Both the position numbers and the translations under genes were made by a program. Source: Treponema sp. (GTDB lineage Bacteria > Spirochaetota > Spirochaetia > Treponematales > Breznakiellaceae). Taken from it: a stretch of DNA of 7,262 nt. The notes under the pieces are model-generated. The model was not told where the DNA came from. It saw only the letters and a list, made by a program, of their open reading frames with translations, and did not search any database. The number at the start of each line of letters is the position of its first letter. Positions within the stretch are counted from its first letter, which is position 1. The stretch covers positions 1 to 7,262 of the forward strand of contig JAITAI010000227.1 in NCBI GenBank assembly GCA_031284195.1. The letters are read 5' to 3'. Positions 1 to 5,081 of this stretch are shown one piece after another.

Positions 1-1
1 T

Positions 2-25
2 ATAGGGGTAGAGAGACCCCCCTAT
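2..25. repeat. Inverted repeat, 7-bp arms, at window edge
   Basis: ATAGGGG at 2-8 is perfectly complementary to CCCCTAT at 19-25, with a 10-base loop. No clear T-run follows on either strand inside the window. It lies downstream of the split glycosylase gene and could belong to a terminator or to the leader of a neighbouring gene outside the window. The pairing is certain; the function is unknown. Confidence 0.4.
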
Positions 26-36
26 GGGTTTATCCT

Positions 37-76
37 GCCTGCAAGATAACCTATACCGTCAAGTTTCTATGCAGGC
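37..76. repeat. Inverted repeat with extended imperfect stem
   Basis: GCCTGCA at 37-43 pairs with TGCAGGC at 70-76. Read on the minus strand the stem continues inward through AGA/TCT and AAC/GTT with single-base bulges, leaving a short loop containing TTGACGG. It lies about 105 bases beyond the last stop codon of the minus-strand genes. There is no T-run typical of an intrinsic terminator. It could be a transcript-end structure of the kinase-glycosylase operon or part of a leader for the next gene. I see no coding region in bases 1-181. Confidence 0.35.
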
Positions 77-181
77 GGACAGAGAGGCTTAGACCACAGG
101 AGGACAAAAAGCGCCTTAAGGAAAATTCAGAAGCCTCAGCCTCCTCTATTTTTCTGTTTTCATAAAGAGAAAAACCAGTAC

Positions 182-529
182 TCATCCTTCACTGATTTTG
201 TAAATCCCCCCTTCCTCGGCGACCATAGACTCCTTTTCCAGGGCTTTCAGGGCTTCGTAAAGATCCTCTGCGGTAATGCCGGTGCGCTTACCCAGCTCTG
301 AGAGCCCTGCAGGACCTTGGGAAACGAGGGATTTTATAACCGCTCCCCGCCGCTGTCGGAAAGAACCTGCAAAGGGAGACTGCTTGGTATAATGAGCACT
401 CTTTCGGCTTGGATTAAGGGTTACCTTCTTTAATGCTGCACCATAATCCATGAGCGCCCAATACCACTTCCGGGGATTTTCCCGGTCCAGGCTTGCCTCC
501 AGGATAGGGATCAGTTCCCCATCTTTCAC
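182..529 (-). CDS. C-terminal part of split MutY-like glycosylase (frameshifted)
   Basis: This 115-codon frame starts formally at a GTG that overlaps the stop of the upstream frame (GTGA). Seen: it opens with a helical stretch containing WYWALMDYGAALKK, which matches the helix of MutY-type glycosylases carrying MDxGA just before the iron-sulphur cysteines. The four cluster cysteines are absent; an NPSRKSAHYTKQS stretch follows instead. The last 55 or so residues look like a small winged-helix-type domain, with a helix-turn-helix-like LSELGKRTGITAEDLYEALKAL. Inference: this is not an independent gene but the 3' part of the glycosylase encoded in 526-1023. The joined protein would be about 280 residues, a normal length, and restoring one G in the G-run joins the frames without loss. 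Alternatives are two coupled polypeptides or a programmed -1 frameshift. I am confident of the homology and less so of how it is expressed. Confidence 0.75.
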   Translation of the reverse strand: MKDGELIPILEASLDRENPRKWYWALMDYGAALKKVTLNPSRKSAHYTKQSPFAGSFRQRRGAVIKSLVSQGPAGLSELGKRTGITAEDLYEALKALEKESMVAEEGGIYKISEG

Positions 530-532
530 CCC
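526..532 (-). other. Frameshift point in glycosylase gene
   Basis: On the coding strand, AAG GGG TGA ends the first frame and GTG AAA GAT opens the second, sharing the G of the four-base G run (CCCC at 529-532 on the plus strand). One additional G would give AAG GGG GTG AAA and fuse the frames seamlessly. A -1 slip of the glycine tRNA from GGG onto the overlapping GGG, with a stop codon in the A site, would have the same result. The sequence alone cannot separate mutation, sequencing error and recoding. Confidence 0.7.
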
Positions 533-1023
533 TTCCGGCCCTGGAAAAAGAAATGGATCACCGCAGAACGAATATTAGTCTCGATGAAAACCCCAGGGTA
601 ATTATAGGCAAAACAGGCAATAGCCCCGGCAGTATAGGCCCCAATTCCCGGAAGGAGGAGGAGTTTCTCCGGGGTCTGGGGTACCTTTCCCTTATGCTCC
701 TCAGTAATAATCCGGGCACATTCCTTCACATATCGGCAGCGGCGATTATACCCAAGACCACTCCATTCCCTCAGGGCATCCTCTAAAGAGGCCTGGTTCA
801 ATTTTTCCGGTGTGGGCCATCGATACATCCACCGTTCCCAATAAGGCACCACCCGTTCAGTTTGAGTTTGCTGCAGCATGAATTCAGAAACCAAACCCCC
901 CCAAAGACTAGTGGATTCCCGCCAGGGAAAAACCCGTCCTGCTCGCGCATAATGGGCATAGATGCTGTCTTTGAAGGTTTCATAGGTTTCTTGTAATGGG
1001 GGGTGAAGGCTTGGGTCAGTCAA
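526..1023 (-). CDS. mutY: A/G-specific adenine glycosylase-like protein, N-terminal part (frameshifted)
   Basis: HhH-GPD superfamily base-excision glycosylase. MutY proteins remove adenine mispaired with 8-oxoguanine or guanine. Seen in order: FPWRES near residues 32-37; SEFMLQQTQTERV at 46-58, where E47 aligns with the catalytic glutamate of MutY; WSGLGYNRR at 87-95; the helix-hairpin-helix LLLLPGIGAYTAGAIA at 121-136; then IETNIRS, where E148 stands at the position of the catalytic aspartate (LDGNV in E. coli MutY). The frame ends after residue 165, in mid-domain, because the TGA at 528-526 follows a run of four G; the rest is encoded in 182-529. The start is a TTG at 1023 overlapping the stop of the kinase-like gene (TTGA), with only a weak AGGA before it. 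The overlap suggests coupled translation with the kinase. If unrepaired, the product lacks its last helices and is probably inactive. Confidence 0.8.
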   Translation of the reverse strand: MTDPSLHPPLQETYETFKDSIYAHYARAGRVFPWRESTSLWGGLVSEFMLQQTQTERVVPYWERWMYRWPTPEKLNQASLEDALREWSGLGYNRRCRYVKECARIITEEHKGKVPQTPEKLLLLPGIGAYTAGAIACFAYNYPGVFIETNIRSAVIHFFFQGRKG

Positions 1024-1562
1024 GATTCCTGCTGCTCCACCTGCTGGATAATACGCCGGGCAATCCTTTGGGGGTACAGGTCATCGGTGTGGAGGATCAG
1101 GTCTGCAAAGGCATAGGCATCGTTGTCAATACCGTAGATCCGCAGGTACCGTTCCCGGTCCTGGCGGTCCCGTTCTTCGGTAAATGCCGCTACTGCTGCC
1201 AAGGTTCCCCCTTCCCGTTTCACGATACGCCCTGCCCGGGTCTCACTGCGGGCGGTAAGGTATACCTTGAGATCCGCTTCGGGCAGCAGCCAGATAGCCA
1301 GCCGGGAACCAAGCACACAACCTCCTGCCTCTCGTGCCAAGGCCACTTGCCGCCGATCCAGTTCCTTGTCCCACTCAGCATCCTGAGCTGCTAAGGCGAG
1401 GATATCCGCCAGATCCTTACCCTGTTCCTGAGCCAAATTCCTAAAGGTCAGGTTGATAAACCGCAGTCCCAAGGATTCGGCCACTAACTTGCTTACCGTA
1501 GTATTGCCGCAGCCGCTTTTTCCTGATATAGCGATCCGTAGCTCTTTTTTCGTCTTTTTCAT
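1020..1562 (-). CDS. Cytidylate kinase-like P-loop protein
   Basis: A 180-residue soluble P-loop protein that I assign to the cytidylate kinase-like family (archaeal-type CMP kinase). The likely reaction is phosphate transfer from ATP to CMP or dCMP in the cytoplasm; this specificity is inferred. Seen: LRIAISG strand and phosphate-binding loop GKSGCGNTT at 14-22, then a central GSRLAIWL (85-92), YLTARSETRAGRI, a charged RDRQDRERYLRIYGID lid-like region (131-146), and a C-terminal ADLILHTDDLYPQ. The usual Walker A lysine is replaced by N20; archaeal-type CMP kinases also often have Thr or Asn-like residues there, so this need not mean loss of activity. The start ATG at 1562 has AGGAGG at 1580-1575, a long 12-base spacing; another ATG (1572-1570) in between is out of frame. 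The gene overlaps the glycosylase gene by four bases, forming a two-gene unit. It could also be a kinase of other specificity. Confidence 0.75.
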   Translation of the reverse strand: MKKTKKELRIAISGKSGCGNTTVSKLVAESLGLRFINLTFRNLAQEQGKDLADILALAAQDAEWDKELDRRQVALAREAGGCVLGSRLAIWLLPEADLKVYLTARSETRAGRIVKREGGTLAAVAAFTEERDRQDRERYLRIYGIDNDAYAFADLILHTDDLYPQRIARRIIQQVEQQES

Positions 1563-1606
1563 GGGCTTTCATTGCCTCCTCTATAACTCATACCCCCCTA
1601 TGTTGA

Positions 1607-1640
1607 AGTTTTCCCAAAACTCGATGGTTTTCTGAAAACC
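1607..1640. promoter_or_regulatory. Two tandem palindromes of GTTTTCNNAAAAC type
   Basis: Two 15-bp dyads lie side by side: AGTTTT-CCC-AAAACT at 1607-1621 and GGTTTTC-T-GAAAACC at 1626-1640. Both contain the core GTTTTCNNAAAAC, and their centres are 19 bases apart. They lie 45-78 bases upstream of the kinase-like start codon, between a probable terminator and that gene. A TATGAT (minus strand, 1650-1645) could be a -10 box that places the dyads just downstream of the transcription start, though I see no good -35 box. This arrangement is typical of a dimeric repressor's operator pair. The palindromes are certain; the regulator is unknown. Confidence 0.45.
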
Positions 1641-1668
1641 TCGGATCATAGAAAATGGAAACAAGTAA

Positions 1669-1715
1669 CCTGGGGAAACGCTGAGTACCGTAACCCTGGT
1701 CAGCGTTTCCCCAGG
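1669..1715 (-). terminator. Perfect 16-bp stem hairpin, probable terminator
   Basis: CCTGGGGAAACGCTGA at 1669-1684 is perfectly complementary to TCAGCGTTTCCCCAGG at 1700-1715, with a 15-base loop. On the minus strand the stem is followed by TTACTTGTTTCC, an imperfect T-rich tail; on the plus strand no T-run follows. It lies about 70 bases after the stop of the GH130 gene and before the kinase-glycosylase unit. A terminator for the GH130 transcript is the simplest reading. The long perfect stem could also mark a dispersed palindromic repeat, which only a genome comparison would show. Confidence 0.6.
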
Positions 1716-1729
1716 ACCAGAAGTCTGGT
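1716..1729. repeat. Short palindrome ACCAGA-AG-TCTGGT
   Basis: A 14-base dyad with 6-base arms and a 2-base centre directly abuts the 16-bp hairpin on the GH130 side. In RNA it could form a 5-bp stem with a 4-base loop. It may be part of the same transcript-end structure. The symmetry is seen; the function is a guess. Confidence 0.3.
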
Positions 1730-1730
1730 G

Positions 1731-1786
1731 TAGGGGCGCCTTTCAGTGACCGTCTCCCACGCCCTCTGGTTTTACCCCGGCCCCTA
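1731..1786. repeat. Inverted repeat flanking the end of the GH130 gene
   Basis: TAGGGGC at 1731-1737 pairs with GCCCCTA at 1780-1786, with 42 bases between. The right arm includes the TAG stop codon of the GH130 gene. With the two palindromes to its left, it makes the GH130 3' region unusually rich in potential structure. Arms of seven bases at this distance can arise by chance. Confidence 0.25.
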
Positions 1787-2788
1787 ATCCTTAAGACAAT
1801 TATGGTGTTTCACAAAATCAAGCACTTCATCAATATACCCAAAGGCAAGCCCCGTAACGGTGTCTGCACAGCCGTAGTAGATGGCTAACCGGCCTGTATC
1901 CCCATCCACGAGGCAGGCACAGGGAAAAGTAACATTCGGCACATCCCCTACACACTCATACCCTGTCTGAGGGGATAAGAGATAAGGTCGAGCCCGGGCA
2001 ATAGGCTTCCAAGGCTTATCCAAATCCAGCAAAGCCGCACTAAAGGAGTATACAAAGCCATTACAACTGGTCAACACCCCGTGGTAGAACAGGAGCCAGC
2101 CTTCGGAGGTTTCAATGGGTGCAGGGCCTGCACCGATCTTGGTACTCTGCCAGGCGCTTTGCCAGCCCAAAGGGGCCATAACGTGCCGGTGCTTCCCCCA
2201 ATAGGTGAGATCCGGACTTTCAGAATAGATGATGTCCCCAAAGGGGGTATGCCCTGAATCGCTGGGACGGCTGAGCATTGCATAATTTCCGTGGATTTTC
2301 CGGGGAAACAACACCCCATTCCGGTTAAACGGCATGAGGGGATTTTCCAAAAGATAAAATTGTTCAAAGTCAAGGGTATAACCCAGGCCTATACAGGGAC
2401 CATGATAGCCGTTACACCACATGATGTACCAGCGATCTTCGATAAAGATCACCCGGGGATCGTATTTATACTCCGAATCCGGCAGTTCCGGATCGGTCTT
2501 AATGAACTCAATAGGCTCATCCTCAATGGTCCAGCTTAAGCCGTCTTTGCTCTGTCCTGCGTAAATATTCATCTGCCGGCTCGTATTATCGCAACGAAAA
2601 ACCCCTGCAAAGCCTTCTTTAAACGGGACTACCGCACTATTAAAAATGCTGTTTGCATATGTGGTCAGATTCCTCGGAATAACCGGATTAGCAGCATACC
2701 GCCATAAAACCTCATCCCTGCCTCCCTGGGGTCGAGCTTCCCAGGGGATATTCGGTAGGGGTGTCACATTGCGCAGTTGTACACGCAT
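1784..2788 (-). CDS. GH130 beta-1,4-mannooligosaccharide phosphorylase
   Basis: A 334-residue cytoplasmic protein (no signal peptide seen) of glycoside hydrolase family 130. The family phosphorolyses beta-mannosides to alpha-mannose 1-phosphate and a shortened sugar. Seen: WRYAANPVIPRN (29-40), NSIFNSAVVPF, GFAGVFRCD, then EYKYDPRV, whose D110 is the expected general acid of the five-bladed beta-propeller active site. FNRNGVLFPRK, MLSRPSDSGHTPFGD, GAGPAPIETSEGW with LFYHG, and YYGCADT follow; these are the family's phosphate- and sugar-site segments. The close match to the NPVIPRN/SRPSDSGHTPFGD pattern suggests the oligosaccharide-type subfamily 2 rather than mannosylglucose phosphorylase, but exact specificity is inferred. 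I chose ATG 2788, which has AAGGAG (2799-2794) five bases upstream; a TTG at 2791 is in frame one codon earlier. No mannan transporter or other sugar gene is adjacent; the gene stands between the histidine genes and the kinase-glycosylase pair. Confidence 0.9.
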   Translation of the reverse strand: MRVQLRNVTPLPNIPWEARPQGGRDEVLWRYAANPVIPRNLTTYANSIFNSAVVPFKEGFAGVFRCDNTSRQMNIYAGQSKDGLSWTIEDEPIEFIKTDPELPDSEYKYDPRVIFIEDRWYIMWCNGYHGPCIGLGYTLDFEQFYLLENPLMPFNRNGVLFPRKIHGNYAMLSRPSDSGHTPFGDIIYSESPDLTYWGKHRHVMAPLGWQSAWQSTKIGAGPAPIETSEGWLLFYHGVLTSCNGFVYSFSAALLDLDKPWKPIARARPYLLSPQTGYECVGDVPNVTFPCACLVDGDTGRLAIYYGCADTVTGLAFGYIDEVLDFVKHHNCLKD

Positions 2789-2799
2789 CAATACTCCTT

Positions 2800-2836
2800 G
2801 AGGCTGTTTCAGGATTTACCCTTTTGAAACAGCCTC
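2800..2836 (-). promoter_or_regulatory. Hairpin abutting the GH130 ribosome binding site
   Basis: On the minus strand GAGGCTGTTTC (2836-2826) pairs with GAAACAGCCTC (2810-2800), a perfect 11-bp stem with a 15-base loop. The AAGGAG of the GH130 gene begins at the next base after the stem. No T-run follows, so it is not a standard terminator. A second AAGGAGG overlaps the outer arm. It may affect translation or stability of the GH130 message, or be an operator. The structure is clear; the role is inferred. Confidence 0.45.
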
Positions 2837-2860
2837 CTTAACAAAGATTACCGATCCAGG

Positions 2861-2894
2861 AACCGGGCTTGAACTCTAGCCCTGTTCCCCGGTT
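2861..2894. repeat. Inverted repeat in the hisIE-GH130 spacer
   Basis: AACCGGG at 2861-2867 pairs with CCCGGTT at 2888-2894; an alternative inner stem GGGCT/AGCCC (2865-2869 with 2878-2882) competes with it. It lies 45-78 bases beyond the histidine cluster's last stop codon. There is no T-run, so it is at best a weak candidate for the 3' end structure of the his transcript. I found no convincing intrinsic terminator between the his cluster and the GH130 gene. Confidence 0.3.
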
Positions 2895-2938
2895 GTCCTA
2901 TTCTGCAAAGCCCTTCTTGCCGTGCTTTTGGCAACGAC

Positions 2939-4255
2939 CTACTTCTTATGCCGCCGGTCAAGCTCATCCAGCACTTCCGCGACCCTCACTCCTTCCCGGG
3001 TCATAAGGGCAGTGGTAAAGAAGATCAGGTCCGCAGCTTCCCAGACCACCTCCTCATGGGTCTTGGCAGTACAGACCTCTTGGGCCTCTTCCAGGATCTT
3101 CTCTCGGACCAGTTTATCATCTAAAGTGGCAGTATACGAACCAGGGCGCGGATTGCGGAACCGGTCCGTAATGATGGCTTGCAGATACTCCCAGGTATAC
3201 CGTCGACCGGTCTCAAAACAGGAGTAGTCTCCAGTATGACAGACCGGCCCTGCCGGTTCCACGATCGCAAGCAGCGCGTCCCGGTCGCAATCAGTACGAA
3301 GTCTGAGCAATCTGAGGGTATTACCGGAGTGCTCCCCTTTCATCCAGAGGGTATTTCGGGTACGGCTGTGGAAACAAAGCGTACCCCGTTTAAAAGATTC
3401 TGCCACTGCCTCCTGATCAGCAAAACCGGTCATCATAACCTGGCCGTCTGAAGACTGGGCAATGACCGGAAGGAGCGCTCCTTGGGAAGAAGGGCCTTTT
3501 TTCCAGTTCAGAGAACGGATAAACGCCTCTCCCAGATCGATCTTACCGGTATAGAGGGCCATGCCGAGCTGCACATCGCAGCCTAAAGCAGCCAGTTCTT
3601 CGATTTCTTCTAGGGTAGAAACCCCGCCTGCCACGGTAAGACAGCAGGAAATCGCTTCCCGCAGACGCCGTACCCCTATCCGGTCGATACCGGTCATGGT
3701 TCCTTCCCGTTCCACACAGGTAAAGAGCAGTCCTGCAACAAAAGGCTCCAGCGCTTGAGCGGTTTCGATGAGGGAGAGTCCGGTAGGGGTTTTCCAGCCG
3801 TCTATCACGATTTCATAGTTCCCGGCTTCATCTTGCCGAGCATCAATCGCCACTATGATCCGTTCCCGGCCAATTTCCTTTGCCAAGGCTTGCAGAAATT
3901 CGGTATTCAGCCCAAAGGCTCCTCCAGTCGTACCGGTCCTGGGCTTTGCAGGATCCTGAAAGGCCCGCGAACCGATGATGATCTTCTGCGCCCCTAGACT
4001 CACCAGTTCCCGGGCCTGCTCCAGGGTCTTAATGCCCCCTCCCACGCGGCATTCCGCCTTACGGAGTAGAGGTTTTATCATTTCCAGATTGGAACCGGTC
4101 CCCATGGCCCCGTCCAGATCAATCACCGCAACCTCTCCGTAGCGGTCAAAGGTTTCCGCCAATTCCGCCTCATGGTCTCGCTGTAAAACCAGGTCCCTTC
4201 CCTGTTTGAGCTGGACCACCTGGCCGTTCTGTATATCTATAGAAGCAATCACCAT
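2939..4255 (-). CDS. hisA-hisIE: HisA-HisI-HisE fusion protein
   Basis: A single uninterrupted frame of 438 residues joins three histidine enzymes. Residues 1-250 are HisA (ProFAR isomerase, TIM barrel): IASIDIQNG with D7, VIDLDGA, VGGGIKT, VAIDAR with D138, FTCVEREGT with T179, AGGVST. Residues about 258-355 are HisI (PR-AMP cyclohydrolase): HSRTRNTLWMKGEHSGN, D322-C-D324-R-D326 for metal binding, and zinc cysteines C323, C339 and C346. Residues about 363-438 are HisE (PR-ATP pyrophosphatase), with NPRPGSYTA and the MazG-like ExxE...ExxD set E390, E393, E406, D409. All key residues are present, so all three steps (2, 3 and 4) should work. HisI-HisE fusion is common; adding HisA is unusual. 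HisA carries an insertion near residues 102-115. The ATG at 4255 has AGGAG ten bases upstream; a GTG at 4264 would leave only one base. The gene overlaps the hisF stop (ATGGTGA). Confidence 0.95.
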   Translation of the reverse strand: MVIASIDIQNGQVVQLKQGRDLVLQRDHEAELAETFDRYGEVAVIDLDGAMGTGSNLEMIKPLLRKAECRVGGGIKTLEQARELVSLGAQKIIIGSRAFQDPAKPRTGTTGGAFGLNTEFLQALAKEIGRERIIVAIDARQDEAGNYEIVIDGWKTPTGLSLIETAQALEPFVAGLLFTCVEREGTMTGIDRIGVRRLREAISCCLTVAGGVSTLEEIEELAALGCDVQLGMALYTGKIDLGEAFIRSLNWKKGPSSQGALLPVIAQSSDGQVMMTGFADQEAVAESFKRGTLCFHSRTRNTLWMKGEHSGNTLRLLRLRTDCDRDALLAIVEPAGPVCHTGDYSCFETGRRYTWEYLQAIITDRFRNPRPGSYTATLDDKLVREKILEEAQEVCTAKTHEEVVWEAADLIFFTTALMTREGVRVAEVLDELDRRHKK

Positions 4256-5046
4256 CTGACACACACTCCTTTTGATTCCACATAGCGCTTGATTTCCGGG
4301 ATCCTCCTTTTCCCAAAGTGCAGCAGAGAGGCTACCAGGGCCGCATCCGCATTACCCCAGTCCTCACTTCCCTGCTCCGGGGGTAAGAGCACCTGGGCGA
4401 TCTGCTCCAGGGTCCCCGCCCCTCCAGAGGCGATCACCGGCACCGGTACCGCGTCTAAGATCGTCCTGATAAGGGGGAGGTCATACCCGGCGCCAGTACC
4501 GTCCGCATCAATCGAATTGAGGAGGATCTCCCCTGCGCCGAGTTTTACTGCCTGAACTGCCCAGGCTATCGCGTCTATTCCGGTATCGGTTCTGCCTCCA
4601 TGGGAAAAAGCGTGCCACCGCGGCTTTCCCCTCGCATCCTTCTCGACCTGTTTGGCGTCAATCGACAGAACCACGCATTGACTCCCATAAGATCGGGCCA
4701 TGTCACTGATGAGGTCAGGGTTTTGTAAGGCTGAGGTACAAACCGAAACCTTGTCCGCTCCTGCGTTCATGGCCTCCCGCATATCTTCTACTCGCCGAAT
4801 CCCCCCTCCTACACAGAGGGGGATGAACACTTCTGCGGCCACCTGGCGAACCACTTCCAGAAGCGTAGCCCGGCTTTTATAAGAAGCCCCGATGTCCAAG
4901 AAGGTAAGTTCATCTGCCCCCTCGCGGTTGTATAACCGAGCCAGCTCCACCGGGTCTCCTGCGTCTTGTAAGTCCTGAAATTTGACCCCTTTCACTACCC
5001 GGCCATCGTCTACGTCCAAACACGGGATAATCCGTTTCGCCTGCAT
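4249..5046 (-). CDS. hisF: Imidazole glycerol phosphate synthase cyclase subunit HisF
   Basis: HisF uses PRFAR and ammonia delivered by HisH to form imidazole glycerol phosphate and AICAR in the cytoplasm. Seen in 265 residues: the N-terminus KRIIPCLDVDDGRVVKG with catalytic D11, CVGGGIRR, VVLSIDAK with catalytic D130, LLNSIDADGTGAGYD and ASGGAG phosphate-binding loops, all in the expected TIM-barrel order. The C-terminal part has a short charged insertion, PPEQGSEDWGN, before the last helices. I chose ATG 5046 because AAGGGG stands five bases upstream and the catalytic aspartates then fall on the family's standard positions 11 and 130. An in-frame ATG at 5067 adds MFEEGAA and has AGGAG eleven bases before it, so it remains possible. 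The gene follows hisH by 35 bases and overlaps hisA at its end. Confidence 0.96.
   Translation of the reverse strand: MQAKRIIPCLDVDDGRVVKGVKFQDLQDAGDPVELARLYNREGADELTFLDIGASYKSRATLLEVVRQVAAEVFIPLCVGGGIRRVEDMREAMNAGADKVSVCTSALQNPDLISDMARSYGSQCVVLSIDAKQVEKDARGKPRWHAFSHGGRTDTGIDAIAWAVQAVKLGAGEILLNSIDADGTGAGYDLPLIRTILDAVPVPVIASGGAGTLEQIAQVLLPPEQGSEDWGNADAALVASLLHFGKRRIPEIKRYVESKGVCVRW
4253..4270 (-). promoter_or_regulatory. hisA-hisIE start site inside the hisF end
   Basis: AGGAG at 4270-4266 lies within the last codons of hisF, with a 10-base spacer to ATG 4255-4253, which overlaps the hisF TGA. This favours ATG 4255 over the in-frame GTG at 4264 and implies translational coupling. Confidence 0.6.
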
Positions 5047-5057
5047 AGCCGCCCCTT
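5044..5057 (-). promoter_or_regulatory. hisF start site: AAGGGG and ATG
   Basis: AAGGGG at 5057-5052, spacer CGGCT, ATG at 5046-5044. This decides between two in-frame starts together with protein family alignment. The competing signal is AGGAG (5081-5077) with an 11-base spacer to ATG 5067. Confidence 0.5.
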
Positions 5058-5081
5058 CTTCAAACATGAAGTACTGCGCTC

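Noticed and set aside
98..103. AGGAGG on the plus strand, suggesting a plus-strand gene start.
   Set aside because: No start codon with an open frame follows at a suitable distance.
553..786. Open plus-strand frames opposite the glycosylase, his and GH130 genes.
   Set aside because: They have no family resemblance or convincing ribosome binding site, and lie opposite strongly conserved genes, so they are shadows.
1570..1572. ATG two bases after the AGGAGG upstream of the kinase-like gene, as start of a leader peptide.
   Set aside because: The spacing is too short for efficient use, and it is out of frame with the kinase-like gene; nothing recognisable is encoded.
16..1602. The 11-mer ACCCCCCTATG occurs at 16-26 and again at 1592-1602, both in spacers.
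   Set aside because: A single 11-base match within 7 kb is expected several times by chance, and the surroundings of the two copies do not agree.
2845..2876. Possible promoter TTCAAG, 17 bases, TAATCT on the minus strand upstream of GH130.
   Set aside because: Only about three of six bases match the consensus in each box, no better than chance.
2850..2895. A stretch resembling the T-arm of a tRNA (TTCAAGC on the minus strand) between hisIE and GH130.
   Set aside because: The flanking bases do not form the five-pair T stem, and no acceptor, D or anticodon arm can be found.
2917..2934. TTGCC/GGCAA stem just after the hisIE stop as a terminator.
   Set aside because: A five-pair stem without a following T-run is too weak.
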